A stretch of 64,000 nt of DNA from Parerythrobacter lutipelagi (GTDB lineage Bacteria; Pseudomonadota; Alphaproteobacteria; Sphingomonadales; Sphingomonadaceae). The translations under genes were made by a program, and so were the position numbers. The stretch is from assembly GCF_005434975.1 (NCBI RefSeq), contig NZ_SKCJ01000002.1:682001-746000 (forward strand), given 5' to 3'. Below, in pieces: positions 18,107 to 28,460 of the stretch (the stretch's first letter is position 1; each line of letters opens with the position of its first letter). A model generated the notes under the pieces. That model saw nothing but the letters and a program-made list of their open reading frames with translations. It had not been told where the DNA came from and ran no database searches.

Positions 18107-19045
18107 ATGCGAGCTTTCGTATTTCCCGGACAGGGGAGCCAGAAGGTAGGAATGGGGACGGAGCTGGCAGCCGCCAGTGCCGCCGCGCGCGAGACATTTG
18201 AGGAAGTCGACGAAGCACTGTCGCAGAACCTTTCGACAATCATGTCTGAAGGGCCTGCCGAAGAGCTCACTCTGACGGAAAACGCCCAGCCCGCGATCAT
18301 GGCCAACGCCATCGCAACGCTCCGTGTCCTGCAGCATGATTTCGGCGTTTCGCTGACCGGCGCGGGCAGCTGCGTTGCAGGGCATAGCTTGGGCGAATAC
18401 ACCGCTTTGTGCGCGGTCGATGCGTTTACGCTGGCGGACAGCGCCCGGTTGCTGAAATTGCGCGGTCAGGCGATGCAGGCTGCGGTGCCGGTCGGGGTCG
18501 GGGCGATGTGCGCTCTGCTCGGCGCGGATCTCGAAGCAGCGCAGGAGCTCGCCGATGCCGCTGCCGAGGGCGATGTGTGCGAAGTCGCGAATGACAATGA
18601 TCCCTCGCAAGTCGTGCTCTCGGGACACGCGGCGGCAATCGAGCGGGCGGTCGGCATGGTGAAGGACTTCGGGATCAAGCGCGGCATTCCGTTGCCCGTA
18701 TCCGCTCCTTTCCATTGCTCGCTGATGCAGCCTGCCGCGGATGCCATGGAAGAAGCACTCGCTGAAACGTCTCCGCAGGCGCTGGCGTTGCCACTCTATG
18801 CCAATGTCATTGCCGCGCTGGTTGATGATCCGGCGGTCGAACAACGCCTGCTGGTAGAGCAGATCACGGGCCGCGTGCGCTGGCGGGAAAGCGTGCTCGC
18901 GATGCGCGCTTCTGGCATTGAACATTTCATCGAGCTAGGCGGCAAGGTCCTCGGCCCGATGATCGGACGGATCGACAAGGAAGCGCAAGTCACCAGCGCG
19001 ATCACCATGGAAGACCTCGAAAATCTCGCGAAGGAAATCGGCTGA
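18107..19045 (+). CDS. fabD: Malonyl-CoA:ACP transacylase
   Basis: Transfers malonyl from CoA to acyl carrier protein for fatty acid synthesis; cytoplasmic, 312 aa. It has FVFPGQGSQ at the N-terminus, the nucleophile in GHSLGEY (Ser94) and the histidine in PVSAPFHCSLM. The start is ATG at 18107, about 8 bases after AAAGGAGA; a GTG two codons earlier sits too close to that site. The stop overlaps the fabG start by one base. Confidence 0.97.
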   Translation: MRAFVFPGQGSQKVGMGTELAAASAAARETFEEVDEALSQNLSTIMSEGPAEELTLTENAQPAIMANAIATLRVLQHDFGVSLTGAGSCVAGHSLGEYTALCAVDAFTLADSARLLKLRGQAMQAAVPVGVGAMCALLGADLEAAQELADAAAEGDVCEVANDNDPSQVVLSGHAAAIERAVGMVKDFGIKRGIPLPVSAPFHCSLMQPAADAMEEALAETSPQALALPLYANVIAALVDDPAVEQRLLVEQITGRVRWRESVLAMRASGIEHFIELGGKVLGPMIGRIDKEAQVTSAITMEDLENLAKEIG

Positions 19046-19797
19046 TGTTTTCACTCGAAGGAAAAACCGCGCTCGTGACCGGCTCCAGCGGCGGGATTGG
19101 TTCGTCGATTGCCTATGCGCTCGCGCGGCAAGGTGCGCGGCTCGCGCTGAGCGGATCGAATGGCGACAAGCTGCGCGCCTTTCGCGAACAGTTGAACGAT
19201 GAATTCGGCCACGACCATGTGGAGATCACCTGCAATCTGTCGGACACGAAGCAGGTCGAGGAACTGATCCCGGCAACTGTCGATACGCTCGGCAAGATCG
19301 ACATTCTCGTCAACAATGCGGGGATCACGCGGGACAATCTCGCGATGCGGATGAAGGACGAGGAATGGGACGATGTGATCCGCATCAATCTGGAAGCAAG
19401 CTTCCGACTGATGCGCGCAAGCGCCCGGCCGATGATGAAGGCGCGGGGCGGCCGCATCATCTCGATCACCAGCGTTGTCGGTGCCACCGGCAATCCGGGC
19501 CAGATGAACTATACGGCTGCCAAGGCTGGCCTGACAGGCATGTCGAAGAGCCTCGCGCAGGAACTGGCGAGCCGCAACATCACTGTGAATTGCGTCGCCC
19601 CGGGCTTCATCCGGACGGCAATGACGGAAGCGCTGACCGACGATCAGAAATCGGCGATCAACGGCCGCATTCCGATGGGCCGTATGGGCGAGGGCAAGGA
19701 AATCGGCGCAGCGGTGGCCTATCTCGCCAGCGATGAAGCCGCATATGTTACCGGCCAGACACTGCATGTTAATGGCGGCATGGCGATGTTCAGCTAG
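19045..19797 (+). CDS. fabG: 3-oxoacyl-ACP reductase
   Basis: NADPH-dependent reduction of 3-oxoacyl-ACP, second gene of the fabDG pair; 250 aa, a short-chain dehydrogenase. It has GSSGGIGSSIAYALA at the cofactor site, NNAGIT, catalytic Ser in SITSVVG and YTAAK holding Tyr and Lys, plus the C-terminal YVTGQTLHVNGGM. Genes for acpP and fabF do not follow, unlike in many bacteria. Confidence 0.97.
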   Translation: MFSLEGKTALVTGSSGGIGSSIAYALARQGARLALSGSNGDKLRAFREQLNDEFGHDHVEITCNLSDTKQVEELIPATVDTLGKIDILVNNAGITRDNLAMRMKDEEWDDVIRINLEASFRLMRASARPMMKARGGRIISITSVVGATGNPGQMNYTAAKAGLTGMSKSLAQELASRNITVNCVAPGFIRTAMTEALTDDQKSAINGRIPMGRMGEGKEIGAAVAYLASDEAAYVTGQTLHVNGGMAMFS

Positions 19798-19817
19798 GCA
19801 ACAGGATCGGACTTCAA

Positions 19818-20372
19818 ATGCGAACACACACCATCCGTCTGGCGAAGTCACTTTCAGTGGTTATCGCGGCAGCTTCCACAACCCTCATCGCGATACCGGC
19901 ACAGGCGCAGTCCGCCGAAGCGCTCGAATGTCCCAGGCTCGAAGTGTCTTCATCGCTTCGCGCGTTGATCCGCAAGGATCTGACCGGCCAGTCCAGCGCT
20001 GCCGAAAGCGAGGCAGTGATCGACCAATCGGTCGAACTGACCAATCGCTGCATCGCGCGGCACGGGGTCGTGACGGACCAGTCGGAGGCGTATGGGGAAT
20101 ATGCGTTTGCGGTCGTTGCAATGGATATCGCTGGCGAAACATTGACCGGAGCAGGGGTCGATGTGGCGGTTGTGAACCGCATTTTCGATGTCGGACCGGG
20201 CGCCGCCAATGACGGCAATGTGGAATTCGACGAGCCGCGTATTGTCGCGCTGCTGGATCAAGGTCTGGCGCCGGGCACCGACATCGAAGCAGTTCCTGAA
20301 TCCGTCTGGGCGATGCTCGGAGTGTATGTTGCGGCTGCGGCGGATTACCATACCTATCGCGAAAGCCGCTGA
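19818..20372 (+). CDS. Hypothetical secreted protein
   Basis: A 184-aa protein with a signal peptide (LSVVIAAASTTLIAIPAQAQS). The mature part is acidic and helical, with two cysteines (ECPRLE and NRCIAR) that could pair. No family is recognised. It lies 20 bases after fabG and before dnaN, possibly read through from fabG. Confidence 0.7.
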   Translation: MRTHTIRLAKSLSVVIAAASTTLIAIPAQAQSAEALECPRLEVSSSLRALIRKDLTGQSSAAESEAVIDQSVELTNRCIARHGVVTDQSEAYGEYAFAVVAMDIAGETLTGAGVDVAVVNRIFDVGPGAANDGNVEFDEPRIVALLDQGLAPGTDIEAVPESVWAMLGVYVAAAADYHTYRESR

Positions 20373-20529
20373 CAGCGCCGTTATCCCCAAGGAATCGGCG
20401 CAAACGGCTCTAAACCCTTGCCGCATAGCGCACCCGCGCTAAGGATATTGGTGAATAATCCGGCGCTCGAGGGCGATTCCGGCCCCTGACACACAGGGGC
20501 AAACCCGTTGAGCGCGCATGGGGGATTTA

Positions 20530-21657
20530 ATGAAGGCCACAATCGAACGTGCTACTTTGCTCCGCTGCCTCGGCCATGTGCAGTCCGTGGTGGAGCGGCG
20601 CAATACCATTCCCATCCTGTCGAACGTGCTGATCGAAGCCGATGCCGGCGGATCGCTCAAGGTCATGGCGACCGACCTCGACCTGCAAGTGGTGGAAAAC
20701 ATGTCCGCCGCCTCTGTCGAAGCACCAGGTGCGATCACTGTGTCGGCGCATTTGCTGTTCGATATCGCGCGCAAATTGCCGGAGGGAAGCCAGGTTAGTC
20801 TCGAGACAGCGGACAATCGCATGGCGGTGAAAGCCGGGCGCAGCCGCTTCTCCCTGCCAACGCTGCCGCGTGACGATTTCCCGGTCATTGTCGAAGGCGA
20901 TCTGCCGACGAGTTTCGAGCTTCCTGCGAAAACCCTGGCGGAACTGATCGATCGGACGCGGTTCGCGATCAGCACCGAGGAAACGCGGTATTATCTGAAC
21001 GGCATCTTCCTGCATGTCGCGGAAGACGACAAGCCGGTGCTGAAAGCGGCAGCGACCGACGGCCACCGTCTCGCGCGCTTCACGCTCGACCAGCCCGAAG
21101 GCGCAGAGGGCATGCCCGATGTGATCGTTCCGCGCAAAGCGGTCGCAGAGCTGCGCAAGCTGCTCGAAGAAGCGATGGACGGCAGCGTTCAGGTCGAACT
21201 TTCAGCCAGCAAGATCCGCTTTACGCTCGGCGGCGAAGGCGGGGTCGTGCTGACAAGCAAGCTGATCGACGGGACCTTCCCGGACTACAGCCGGGTCATT
21301 CCGACCGGCAACGACAAGCTGCTCAGGATTGCGCCGCGCAGCCTTTACGAAGGTGTCGACCGTGTCGCGACAATCGCGACGGAAAAGACCCGCGCTGTGA
21401 AAATGTGCCTGGAGAATGACAAGGTCACTCTGACCGTCACCAGCCCGGACAACGGCACGGCGGCTGAAGAAGTGCCTGCGGAATACAGTTCGGAGGGTTT
21501 CGAGATCGGCTTCAATGCCGGCTATCTCAAGGACATCCTCAGCCAGATCGACAGCGATACGGTCGAATTGCATCTCGCCGATGCCGGTGCGCCGACGCTG
21601 ATCCGCAAGGACGAGAAGAGCCCGGCTCTCTATGTGCTGATGCCGATGCGGGTTTAG
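20530..21657 (+). CDS. dnaN: DNA polymerase III beta subunit (sliding clamp)
   Basis: Processivity clamp of the replicase, a ring-shaped dimer; 375 aa, three clamp domains. The N-terminus MKATIERATLLRCLGHVQSVVERRNTIPILSNVLI is diagnostic, and the protein ends with LYVLMPMRV as in other clamps. The ATG at 20530 is preferred over that at 20518 because the protein then begins at the conserved MKxT and a GGGGGAT site precedes it. It is not next to dnaA or recF, as is common in alphaproteobacteria. Confidence 0.97.
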   Translation: MKATIERATLLRCLGHVQSVVERRNTIPILSNVLIEADAGGSLKVMATDLDLQVVENMSAASVEAPGAITVSAHLLFDIARKLPEGSQVSLETADNRMAVKAGRSRFSLPTLPRDDFPVIVEGDLPTSFELPAKTLAELIDRTRFAISTEETRYYLNGIFLHVAEDDKPVLKAAATDGHRLARFTLDQPEGAEGMPDVIVPRKAVAELRKLLEEAMDGSVQVELSASKIRFTLGGEGGVVLTSKLIDGTFPDYSRVIPTGNDKLLRIAPRSLYEGVDRVATIATEKTRAVKMCLENDKVTLTVTSPDNGTAAEEVPAEYSSEGFEIGFNAGYLKDILSQIDSDTVELHLADAGAPTLIRKDEKSPALYVLMPMRV

Positions 21658-21712
21658 ACACTCGCAATCTGCCGCGCCGCGGGCTAGCGTTTCTCCAACA
21701 AGGAGAGATGCG

Positions 21713-22798
21713 ATGTCCGAACAAGTCCATGTCACGAAAGACCAGCTGACCGATGCCACGCTGCAGTCAGTCGATGACGGCGTGCTCGCCGAAGGCGCGG
21801 CACGCCTCGCGATCGAGAGCTTTTCAGTCACGGCGAACAACATCACCTATGCCGTGGTGGGCGACGGGTTCGGATATTGGAACTTCTTCCCGGCGCCGGA
21901 AGGCAAGGGCATTGTTCCGATGTGGGGCCATGCCAGGGTGATCGAGAGCAACTGCGCCGACATTTCCGTGGGCGAGCGGGTTTATGGCTACTTGCCCATG
22001 GCTTCGCATCTCGATGTTGTGCCGGGCAATGTCTCCAAGGGCGGGTTCATGGACATGGCGGTGCATCGCCAGCCGATGAGCCCGATCTACAATCAGTATT
22101 CGCGCCTCGCCGCCGATCCCGAGCACGACGCTGCGAAGGAAGACGAACGGATGATCTTCGGTCCGCTGTTCAAGACCGGTTTTCTGATCGAAAGCTTCAT
22201 GCGCGCAGAGCGATGGTTCGGTGCGGGCACAGTGGTGATGACCAGCGCCTCTTCCAAGACTTCAATGGGGTTGGCGAGTGTGGCCAAGCATCGTTCACCC
22301 GATGTGAAACGCATCGGCCTGACTTCGTCCGGCAACGTTGAATTTACCCGTAAAACAGGCTTTTACGATGAAGTCTTCGCATATGATGAAATTGCCGGGA
22401 TCGCGTCACAACCGTCGGTCGTGGTGGATTTCGCGGGCAACGCCGCTGTGCTGAAGCAGATCCATCAGCATTTTGGCGACAATCTCAAATACTCCTGTCT
22501 GGTCGGCGCGACCCATATCGAAGCGCGCGGGGCGGGCGGATTGGGCGGTGATGCCGGGATGCCAGGCCCAACGCCGACGTTGTTCTTCGCGCCGGACCAT
22601 GCAGTTTCGGCGATCAAGGAACTCGGCCCCGAAGGCTTCGGCAAACAGGTTGCCGAAAGCTGGCACGCGTTCCTCACCGATATCGGCGACACAGTCGAGA
22701 TCGAACGCCACCAGAGCCTCGCGGCCGCGAAAGACGTGTTTGTCGCAATGGTGCAAGGCAATGTCGATCCCGCAAAGGGGATCGTAATCGAGTCCTAA
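21713..22798 (+). CDS. DUF2855 family protein
   Basis: A 361-aa protein of the DUF2855 family, distantly related to medium-chain dehydrogenases but with no clear zinc ligands. Features include YAVVGDGFGYWNFFP, WGHARVIESN, VGERVYGYLPMA and GAGTVVMTSASSKTSMGLA, where a dinucleotide-binding fold is expected. An AAGGAGA site precedes the ATG. It converges on, and overlaps by 4 bases, an MDR alcohol dehydrogenase gene, a distant relative. Confidence 0.87.
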   Translation: MSEQVHVTKDQLTDATLQSVDDGVLAEGAARLAIESFSVTANNITYAVVGDGFGYWNFFPAPEGKGIVPMWGHARVIESNCADISVGERVYGYLPMASHLDVVPGNVSKGGFMDMAVHRQPMSPIYNQYSRLAADPEHDAAKEDERMIFGPLFKTGFLIESFMRAERWFGAGTVVMTSASSKTSMGLASVAKHRSPDVKRIGLTSSGNVEFTRKTGFYDEVFAYDEIAGIASQPSVVVDFAGNAAVLKQIHQHFGDNLKYSCLVGATHIEARGAGGLGGDAGMPGPTPTLFFAPDHAVSAIKELGPEGFGKQVAESWHAFLTDIGDTVEIERHQSLAAAKDVFVAMVQGNVDPAKGIVIES

Positions 22799-23805
22799 AT
22801 ATCGACCGCAATCTTGCCGAAATGCTTGTTCGCCTCTTGATGGCGGAAAGCGTCGGCGAGATTTTCCAGCGCGAAATGGTCCGAGATAACTGGCTTGATG
22901 CCGTTCGCCTCGATCGCGGCGATCATGTCCTGCTGCATGGCGCGGCTGCCGACTGTCAGGCCCTGAACCTTCAGGTTCTTCGAGAACAGCAGCGCCGTCT
23001 GCACGGGTCCGGCGATGCCTGCAAGCACGCCGATCAGCGCTACATGTCCGCCGATCCGAGTGGCCAGCATCGACTGGTCGAGCGTGCCTGCGCCGCCAAT
23101 CTCCACCACGCAATCGACACCGCGCCCGCCAGTGATCTCCAGCGCCTTCGGGCCCCAGGCTTCGACTTTCTTGTAGTTGATTAGATGATCCGCACCGAGC
23201 GCTTCGACCCGCTCCAGCTTGTCGTCCGATGAGCTGGTCGCGATCACCGTGGCGCCTGCCGCCTTGGCTAGTTGCAGGGCGAAGATCGACACTCCGCCCG
23301 TGCCTTGAACCAGCACAGTGTCGCCCGGCTTAAGCGCGTAGTCGACAAACAGCGCCCGCCATGCGGTCAGTCCGGCGCAGGTTAGCGTCGCCGCTTCGGC
23401 ATGCGAATAGCCCGCAGGGGCGCGAGTGAACCAGTGGCTCGGCGCAGTGATTGTCTCACGCGCATAGCCATCGATGCCGTCGCCCGGCACGCGGGTGAAA
23501 GCGGTCTGCGGCGGCGATCCGTCGAGCCAGTCGGGGAAGAAGGTGCTGACCACCGCATCGCCGACGGCGAATTCAGCTACCCCGTCACCGATCGCCACGA
23601 CCTCGCCCGCGCCGTCCGACATCGGGATACGGCCCGGCTGCGTCGGGATCATGCCTTTCACGACCGCATAGTCGTGGTAATTCAGTGAACTGGCCTTGAT
23701 GGCGACTTTGATCTCACCCGGCCCAGGATCCGGTGCGTCGTCCATATCGACCCATTCGAGCGCTTCGAGCGTCGACGGCGTTGCGCCTGTGCGGATCGCT
23801 TTCAT
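22795..23805 (-). CDS. Medium-chain (MDR) NAD(P)-dependent alcohol dehydrogenase/quinone reductase family
   Basis: A 336-aa oxidoreductase. The N-terminal GroES-like domain has SLNYHDYAVV and the C-terminal Rossmann domain has VLVQGTGGVSIFALQLAKAAGATVIATSSSDDK. The four cysteines of the structural zinc site are absent, so it is nearer the quinone oxidoreductase/zinc-free branch. Its ATG overlaps the stop of the amidohydrolase gene (ATGA), so both are in one operon. The substrate is unknown. Confidence 0.9.
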   Translation of the reverse strand: MKAIRTGATPSTLEALEWVDMDDAPDPGPGEIKVAIKASSLNYHDYAVVKGMIPTQPGRIPMSDGAGEVVAIGDGVAEFAVGDAVVSTFFPDWLDGSPPQTAFTRVPGDGIDGYARETITAPSHWFTRAPAGYSHAEAATLTCAGLTAWRALFVDYALKPGDTVLVQGTGGVSIFALQLAKAAGATVIATSSSDDKLERVEALGADHLINYKKVEAWGPKALEITGGRGVDCVVEIGGAGTLDQSMLATRIGGHVALIGVLAGIAGPVQTALLFSKNLKVQGLTVGSRAMQQDMIAAIEANGIKPVISDHFALENLADAFRHQEANKHFGKIAVDI

Positions 23806-25553
23806 TCGGCCGCCTCCGCCAGGTCCGCACGTTGCGGGCCGCGGATCAGCCCTCCCGGAGCAGACCCGGTCCAGGTGCCATCTCGGAAGGTCACTTCGCC
23901 GTTCTTGATCGTGGCAACATAGCCCTCGGCTTTCTGCAACAGGCGTTTCCCGCCTGCCGGCAAGTCGAAGGCGAGCCACGGCTTGCCGAGCTTCAGTTTG
24001 TCCATATCGATGATGTTGAGATCGGCCAGATAGCCCGGTGCCAGCACCCCGCGATCTTCGAGCCCGTAAAGCCGCGCGGTGTCTGAGCATTGCCGCTTGA
24101 TTGCATTTTCGAGCCCGATCGTCCCGCGCTCTCGATCGCGCACCCAGTGCTGCAGCATGAAGGTCGGCGAAGCCGCGTCGCAAATGGTGCCGCAGTGCGC
24201 GCCTCCGTCGCTGAGCGAATTGACCGTATCGTCAGACTGCTGGAGGTCCATCAGGAAATCCAGATTGCCGTCGGCGTAGTTGAGGATCGGCAGATAGATG
24301 AAACCCTTGCCATCGTCGCTACACAGCAAGTCGTAAGCGTATTCTTCGCCAGAAACACCCGCTGCCTTCGCCCGTTCGAGGATGCTTTCGTCAGTGGTCG
24401 GTTCGTAATTGAAGTCCGGGTCCATTTCGAACTGCATGTTCCAGCCGCCGCAAACCACCATGATCAGTCCGATAATATCCTGATTTACCTCAGAAAAATC
24501 ATGCTGCTCAGCAAGAATTTTCGCTTTGAATTCCGCGTCGAACAGCTTCGCTTTCTGCTCTTCCCACGGCAATTCCTCGATCTCTTTCCAGCTTGGTTTG
24601 AGCCGGAACGGATGCACTGTGCCTTGCCACGCCATCACGATGCCATTGCCGCGCAGTGCGATCTGGGCAACGATGTTGGCGCCGTTGTCGTTCTCCGCGC
24701 GCATCGAAGAAATCTGCTCTTCGAGCGGCAATTCCTTGGCGATGGATTGCAGCGCGGCAAATGTAACGGGCAGCCCGGTCTCGCGGCTCAATTTCCCCAT
24801 CCAGCCAAATTCGTCCCATTCGCGCATCATGTCGCTGGCCATTTCAAACACACCGTGGCCCGCGCGGCCCATCGCCCGGCCGATCTCGACCAGTTCTTCG
24901 GCCGTGGCGGTGGTGCCGGGCACGACTTCGCCATCGATATCGCGGTGCAGGACGGTGCGGCTGGTGGAGAATCCAAGCGCACCGGCGCGCACGCCTTCTT
25001 CGACGATGGTCGACATCTGCGCAATGTCATCCTCGGTCGGAATGGCGCCCGGGCGCTCGCGGTCTCCCAGCACATAGGCACGAACCGAGCCATGCGGTAC
25101 GTGCGTGCCGACATCGACCGTGCGCGGCAGTTCTTCCAGCGCATCGAGATATTCTGGAAAGGTCTCCCAGTTCCATTTCATGCCTTCGGCCAGCGCGGTC
25201 CCGGGGATATCCTCGACCCCTTCCATCAAACCGATCAGCCATTCGTGCTTGTCAGGCTTGGCAGGGGCGAAGCCGACCCCGCAATTGCCCATCACGACGG
25301 TTGTAACGCCGTGCCAGCTGGATGGTGCCATTTCCTGGTCCCACGTCGCCTGCCCATCATAATGGGTATGAATGTCGACGAAGCCGGGTGTAACCAGCAG
25401 TCCGCTGGCTTCGATCTCTTCCGCAGCATCGCCGCGCACCTCGCCCACCTGTGCGATCAAACCGTCCTTGACGGCGATGTCACCGATGAAACGCCCGGCA
25501 CCGGTGCCATCGACGATGGTTCCGCCGCGAATGATAAGGTCGAATGCTGGCAT
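23802..25553 (-). CDS. N-acyl-D-amino-acid deacylase family amidohydrolase
   Basis: A 583-aa metal-dependent hydrolase of the D-aminoacylase group. It begins [14 protein letters not shown], then has the metal-binding DIHTHYDGQ and the D-aminoacylase signature [12 protein letters not shown]. Later come [12 protein letters not shown] and the C-terminal [10 protein letters not shown]. The true substrate may be an N-acyl-D-amino acid or another cyclic amide. It is cytoplasmic, with no signal peptide. The downstream dehydrogenase is coupled by a 4-base overlap; an MFS carrier gene lies 68 bases upstream and might import the substrate. Confidence 0.9.
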   Translation of the reverse strand: MPAFDLIIRGGTIVDGTGAGRFIGDIAVKDGLIAQVGEVRGDAAEEIEASGLLVTPGFVDIHTHYDGQATWDQEMAPSSWHGVTTVVMGNCGVGFAPAKPDKHEWLIGLMEGVEDIPGTALAEGMKWNWETFPEYLDALEELPRTVDVGTHVPHGSVRAYVLGDRERPGAIPTEDDIAQMSTIVEEGVRAGALGFSTSRTVLHRDIDGEVVPGTTATAEELVEIGRAMGRAGHGVFEMASDMMREWDEFGWMGKLSRETGLPVTFAALQSIAKELPLEEQISSMRAENDNGANIVAQIALRGNGIVMAWQGTVHPFRLKPSWKEIEELPWEEQKAKLFDAEFKAKILAEQHDFSEVNQDIIGLIMVVCGGWNMQFEMDPDFNYEPTTDESILERAKAAGVSGEEYAYDLLCSDDGKGFIYLPILNYADGNLDFLMDLQQSDDTVNSLSDGGAHCGTICDAASPTFMLQHWVRDRERGTIGLENAIKRQCSDTARLYGLEDRGVLAPGYLADLNIIDMDKLKLGKPWLAFDLPAGGKRLLQKAEGYVATIKNGEVTFRDGTWTGSAPGGLIRGPQRADLAEAAE

Positions 25554-25621
25554 GGTAGTATGCTCCTCTCTCCGAAAGAGAAGGTTTCACATTACCACTG
25601 ACAAGTCCAGACGCTGCGTGA

Positions 25622-27112
25622 TCAAGCGGCCCCGCGATGCGAGACTTTGACGGACATGAGGACCGCAAGGCCGATGGCAAACAGCAACCCGATCGATGCC
25701 ATCCCGATCCTCTGGCTGTTCGACCAGAGCGTGAGGTATTCGACCAGCAACGGACCCATCCACACGGTGACTGTGCCCGCAATCGCGTAAAGGCCGAAGA
25801 ATTCTCCGCTACGCCCAGACGGAGCAAGCGTAACAAGCATCGAGCGGCTGCCTGAAATGCTTGCAGTGGCTGTAACAGCGACAACGCAGATCAGGCTGAG
25901 ATACACAAGGTCCGACAGAGTCTGGAACACCATGCCGTCCCACACCTGATAATTGTCGATCAAGCCAAATCCCAGACTTTCACGGGTAATGCTCAACTGG
26001 AGCACCAGTGCGATGATCATGCCGACGATCTCGATAATGAGCGCTTGCTTGACGCCAACCTTTGCCTCGAGCCAGCCGCCGAACAGCCCGCCGGCAAATG
26101 CGAATGCGCTGGCCACTATCGCGTAGCAAAGCATGTCGAGAAAATCCCAGTTGAGAAACAGCGCAACATAGACCGCCCCGAGCGCGAGCATGGCGGCCAT
26201 CGCATCCTGATAAAACATCCGCGCGACTAGAAACTTGAGGAGCTCACGATATTTGGCCGCTTCGCGAAAGGTCTGAATGACACTGCGGGCACCGTCACGC
26301 ACGGCTGCCGGCCAGCTTTGACCGGCGACGCCGGGGTCCTTCGCATGAAGAAAGAACGGAATGGAAAATGCGACGAACCAGACGGCGCAGATGGGTCCGG
26401 CGATCCGCATGTGCTCGAAGGATGCGACATCGATGCCGAACTGAGGTTCCGCAAACGGCCACTGGATCAGGCTGGGCAGCACGAACAACACGACCAGCGC
26501 AACAAAGATCAACGTGGCCGCGAGATTGCCCAATGCCAGGCCTAGACCCGAAATCATCGAGAGTTTGCCCGGGCCCCCGGCGACGCTCAGCATGGCGTTG
26601 TGCGTCACCTCTGAATAGGTAAAGCTGACATAAGCGATCACCAGCAGTGCCATGATGGTAGCGGTCGAAAAGCCCTGGCCGCCAGGAATGGCAAACCACA
26701 GCAGCGCGGAACACAGCGAAATAGCGCCGACCGTGATGGCCAGTACCGGCTTTAATCGCCCGCCCCGGTCAAGCGCCGCGCCGAGAAACGGAGCGGTCAG
26801 GGCGGCGATAAACCCAGCCCATTTTGTCACGGACGCAATCGTGGCCTGACCTTGCGCATTGGCTGTTGCCCGCGCGGTTTCAGGGTCGAGACCGTCCAGT
26901 TCGCCGCTTGCCATCAGGTCGGCCCCGATAATGTCCCGCGCGAAGTAAGGCGCGAAAATATAGATGATGATCAGGAGGTAATACGGATTGCGCGCCCATT
27001 CGAAGCCCGCCCAGACAAAGCCGGTTCGATCGAGTGGGCCGCCAGTTCCATGGGCTGGCCGCTGAGCGATCGGACGGACATCAGGATTTGCATCGGCTAA
27101 GGGAGCAATCAT
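25622..27112 (-). CDS. MFS transporter, UMF1/Atg22-like
   Basis: A 496-aa integral membrane transporter with about 12 hydrophobic segments. The start WARNPYYLLIIIYIFAPYFARDIIG and the segment KWAGFIAALTAPFLGAALDRGGRLKP match the UMF1 (Atg22-like) branch of the major facilitator superfamily. ATG at 27112 is preceded by GGGAGTAGGA. The substrate is not known; neighbouring amidohydrolase and oxidoreductase genes suggest a metabolite linked to that operon. Confidence 0.88.
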   Translation of the reverse strand: MIAPLADANPDVRPIAQRPAHGTGGPLDRTGFVWAGFEWARNPYYLLIIIYIFAPYFARDIIGADLMASGELDGLDPETARATANAQGQATIASVTKWAGFIAALTAPFLGAALDRGGRLKPVLAITVGAISLCSALLWFAIPGGQGFSTATIMALLVIAYVSFTYSEVTHNAMLSVAGGPGKLSMISGLGLALGNLAATLIFVALVVLFVLPSLIQWPFAEPQFGIDVASFEHMRIAGPICAVWFVAFSIPFFLHAKDPGVAGQSWPAAVRDGARSVIQTFREAAKYRELLKFLVARMFYQDAMAAMLALGAVYVALFLNWDFLDMLCYAIVASAFAFAGGLFGGWLEAKVGVKQALIIEIVGMIIALVLQLSITRESLGFGLIDNYQVWDGMVFQTLSDLVYLSLICVVAVTATASISGSRSMLVTLAPSGRSGEFFGLYAIAGTVTVWMGPLLVEYLTLWSNSQRIGMASIGLLFAIGLAVLMSVKVSHRGAA

Positions 27113-27143
27113 TGAATTCCTACTCCCGATCCAATTTCGCAGC

Positions 27144-28460
27144 TTAGCTGCGCGCCGCAATCATTGCTGCAATATCGACGAACTTTTCACGCGGTGCGCC
27201 TTCGCGCGCGGCGGCCTCTTCAGCCTCTTCGATTTTCTTCCAATCGCGGAAGGTCACCACTTCCAGTGCGCGCTCTTCGACCAGAGCATCGAACCCTTCG
27301 CGGCCCTTTTTTCTGCCTCCGCCGATAGCACCGCTGTCGATGTCCTCGACGATCTTGTCGATCAGGCCATACCCGTCGGGCCGGTTGGTTCCGATCGTAC
27401 CCGAAGGGCCGCGGCGGGCCCAGCCGACGCAGTACAGGCCGGGCAGAATGCGCCCTTCGTCATTGGCAAAGCGGCCGGCGCGTTCGTCGAACGGTACTCC
27501 GGGTATCGGACTGGTGCGGTAGCCGATACAGCTCACAACAAGGTCCGCTGGTATCTCGTAGAATTCACCTGTGCCGACAGCCCGCCCGCTTTCGACTTTC
27601 GTGCGCTCGATCCTGATCTTATGTACTTTGCCGTCACCGAGCAATTCGACCGGGCTGGCATACATATCGAACTCGATCTCGATCGGCGTGTCGGCATGAA
27701 CGCTTTCCGGGATGGCTGCGAAGCTGCGCAGATGTGTGACGGACTTGCGCAGACCCGGTTCGAGAATGGCATCTTCCGCCTCTTCCGGCAGATCCGCCGG
27801 ATCAACCCGCGGGCTGGCGCGCTCGAGATGCATCAGCTCGCCCAGTTCTTTGGGTGTCATCATGACCTGGTGCGGCCCGCGCCGCCCGAGGATCGTGATG
27901 GAATTGATGTTGCTTCCTCGCAATGCATCGAGTGCATGACCGACAATATCCGATCCTGCGAACTCGTTTTCAGTCTTGGCCAGAATGCGCGCTACGTCGA
28001 GCGCGACATTGCCCATACCGATGACCACTGCGTGCCTGCCGGAAAGATCAGGCTCGAGCGCGGCAAATTTCGGATGACCATTGTACCAGCCGACAAATGA
28101 TGCGCTGCCGAACACATTGCCGAGATCTTCGCCCGGCATACCCAATTGGCGATCATTGGGTGCGCCCGTCGCCAGCACGACCGCATCGTATAGGCTCTGC
28201 AAATCGCCGATCGAGACGCTTTCGCCGATCGTCACATTGCCCACGAAGCGGACGTTGTCCGTCAGCGCGGTTTTCTCATAGCGCCTGGACACGGCTTTGA
28301 TCGACTGGTGATCGGGTGCGACGCCGGTACGGATCAGGCCGTAAGGCACTGGCAAGGCATCGAATATGTCAACTCTTACATCATCGCCCCAGTGCTTTTG
28401 CGCGGCCTCCGCCGTGTAATAGCCTGCCGGCCCCGAGCCGATGATTGCAATGTGACGCAC
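27144..28460 (-). CDS. FAD-dependent ferredoxin/adrenodoxin-NADP+ reductase
   Basis: A 438-aa flavoprotein moving electrons between NADPH and ferredoxin, adrenodoxin-reductase type. It shows the FAD motif GSGPAGYYTAEA, YGLIRTGVAPDHQ, a second dinucleotide motif GMGNVALDVARIL and the C-terminal family signature GWARRGPSGTIGTN. Start is GTG at 28460, overlapping by one base the stop of the PHA depolymerase gene. A ferredoxin or P450 partner is not encoded in the window. Confidence 0.94.
   Translation of the reverse strand: MRHIAIIGSGPAGYYTAEAAQKHWGDDVRVDIFDALPVPYGLIRTGVAPDHQSIKAVSRRYEKTALTDNVRFVGNVTIGESVSIGDLQSLYDAVVLATGAPNDRQLGMPGEDLGNVFGSASFVGWYNGHPKFAALEPDLSGRHAVVIGMGNVALDVARILAKTENEFAGSDIVGHALDALRGSNINSITILGRRGPHQVMMTPKELGELMHLERASPRVDPADLPEEAEDAILEPGLRKSVTHLRSFAAIPESVHADTPIEIEFDMYASPVELLGDGKVHKIRIERTKVESGRAVGTGEFYEIPADLVVSCIGYRTSPIPGVPFDERAGRFANDEGRILPGLYCVGWARRGPSGTIGTNRPDGYGLIDKIVEDIDSGAIGGGRKKGREGFDALVEERALEVVTFRDWKKIEEAEEAAAREGAPREKFVDIAAMIAARS

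Noticed and set aside
24090-25601. Plus-strand open frame of about 500 codons across the amidohydrolase gene
   Set aside because: Antisense to a well-supported D-aminoacylase-like gene; typical of GC-rich DNA.
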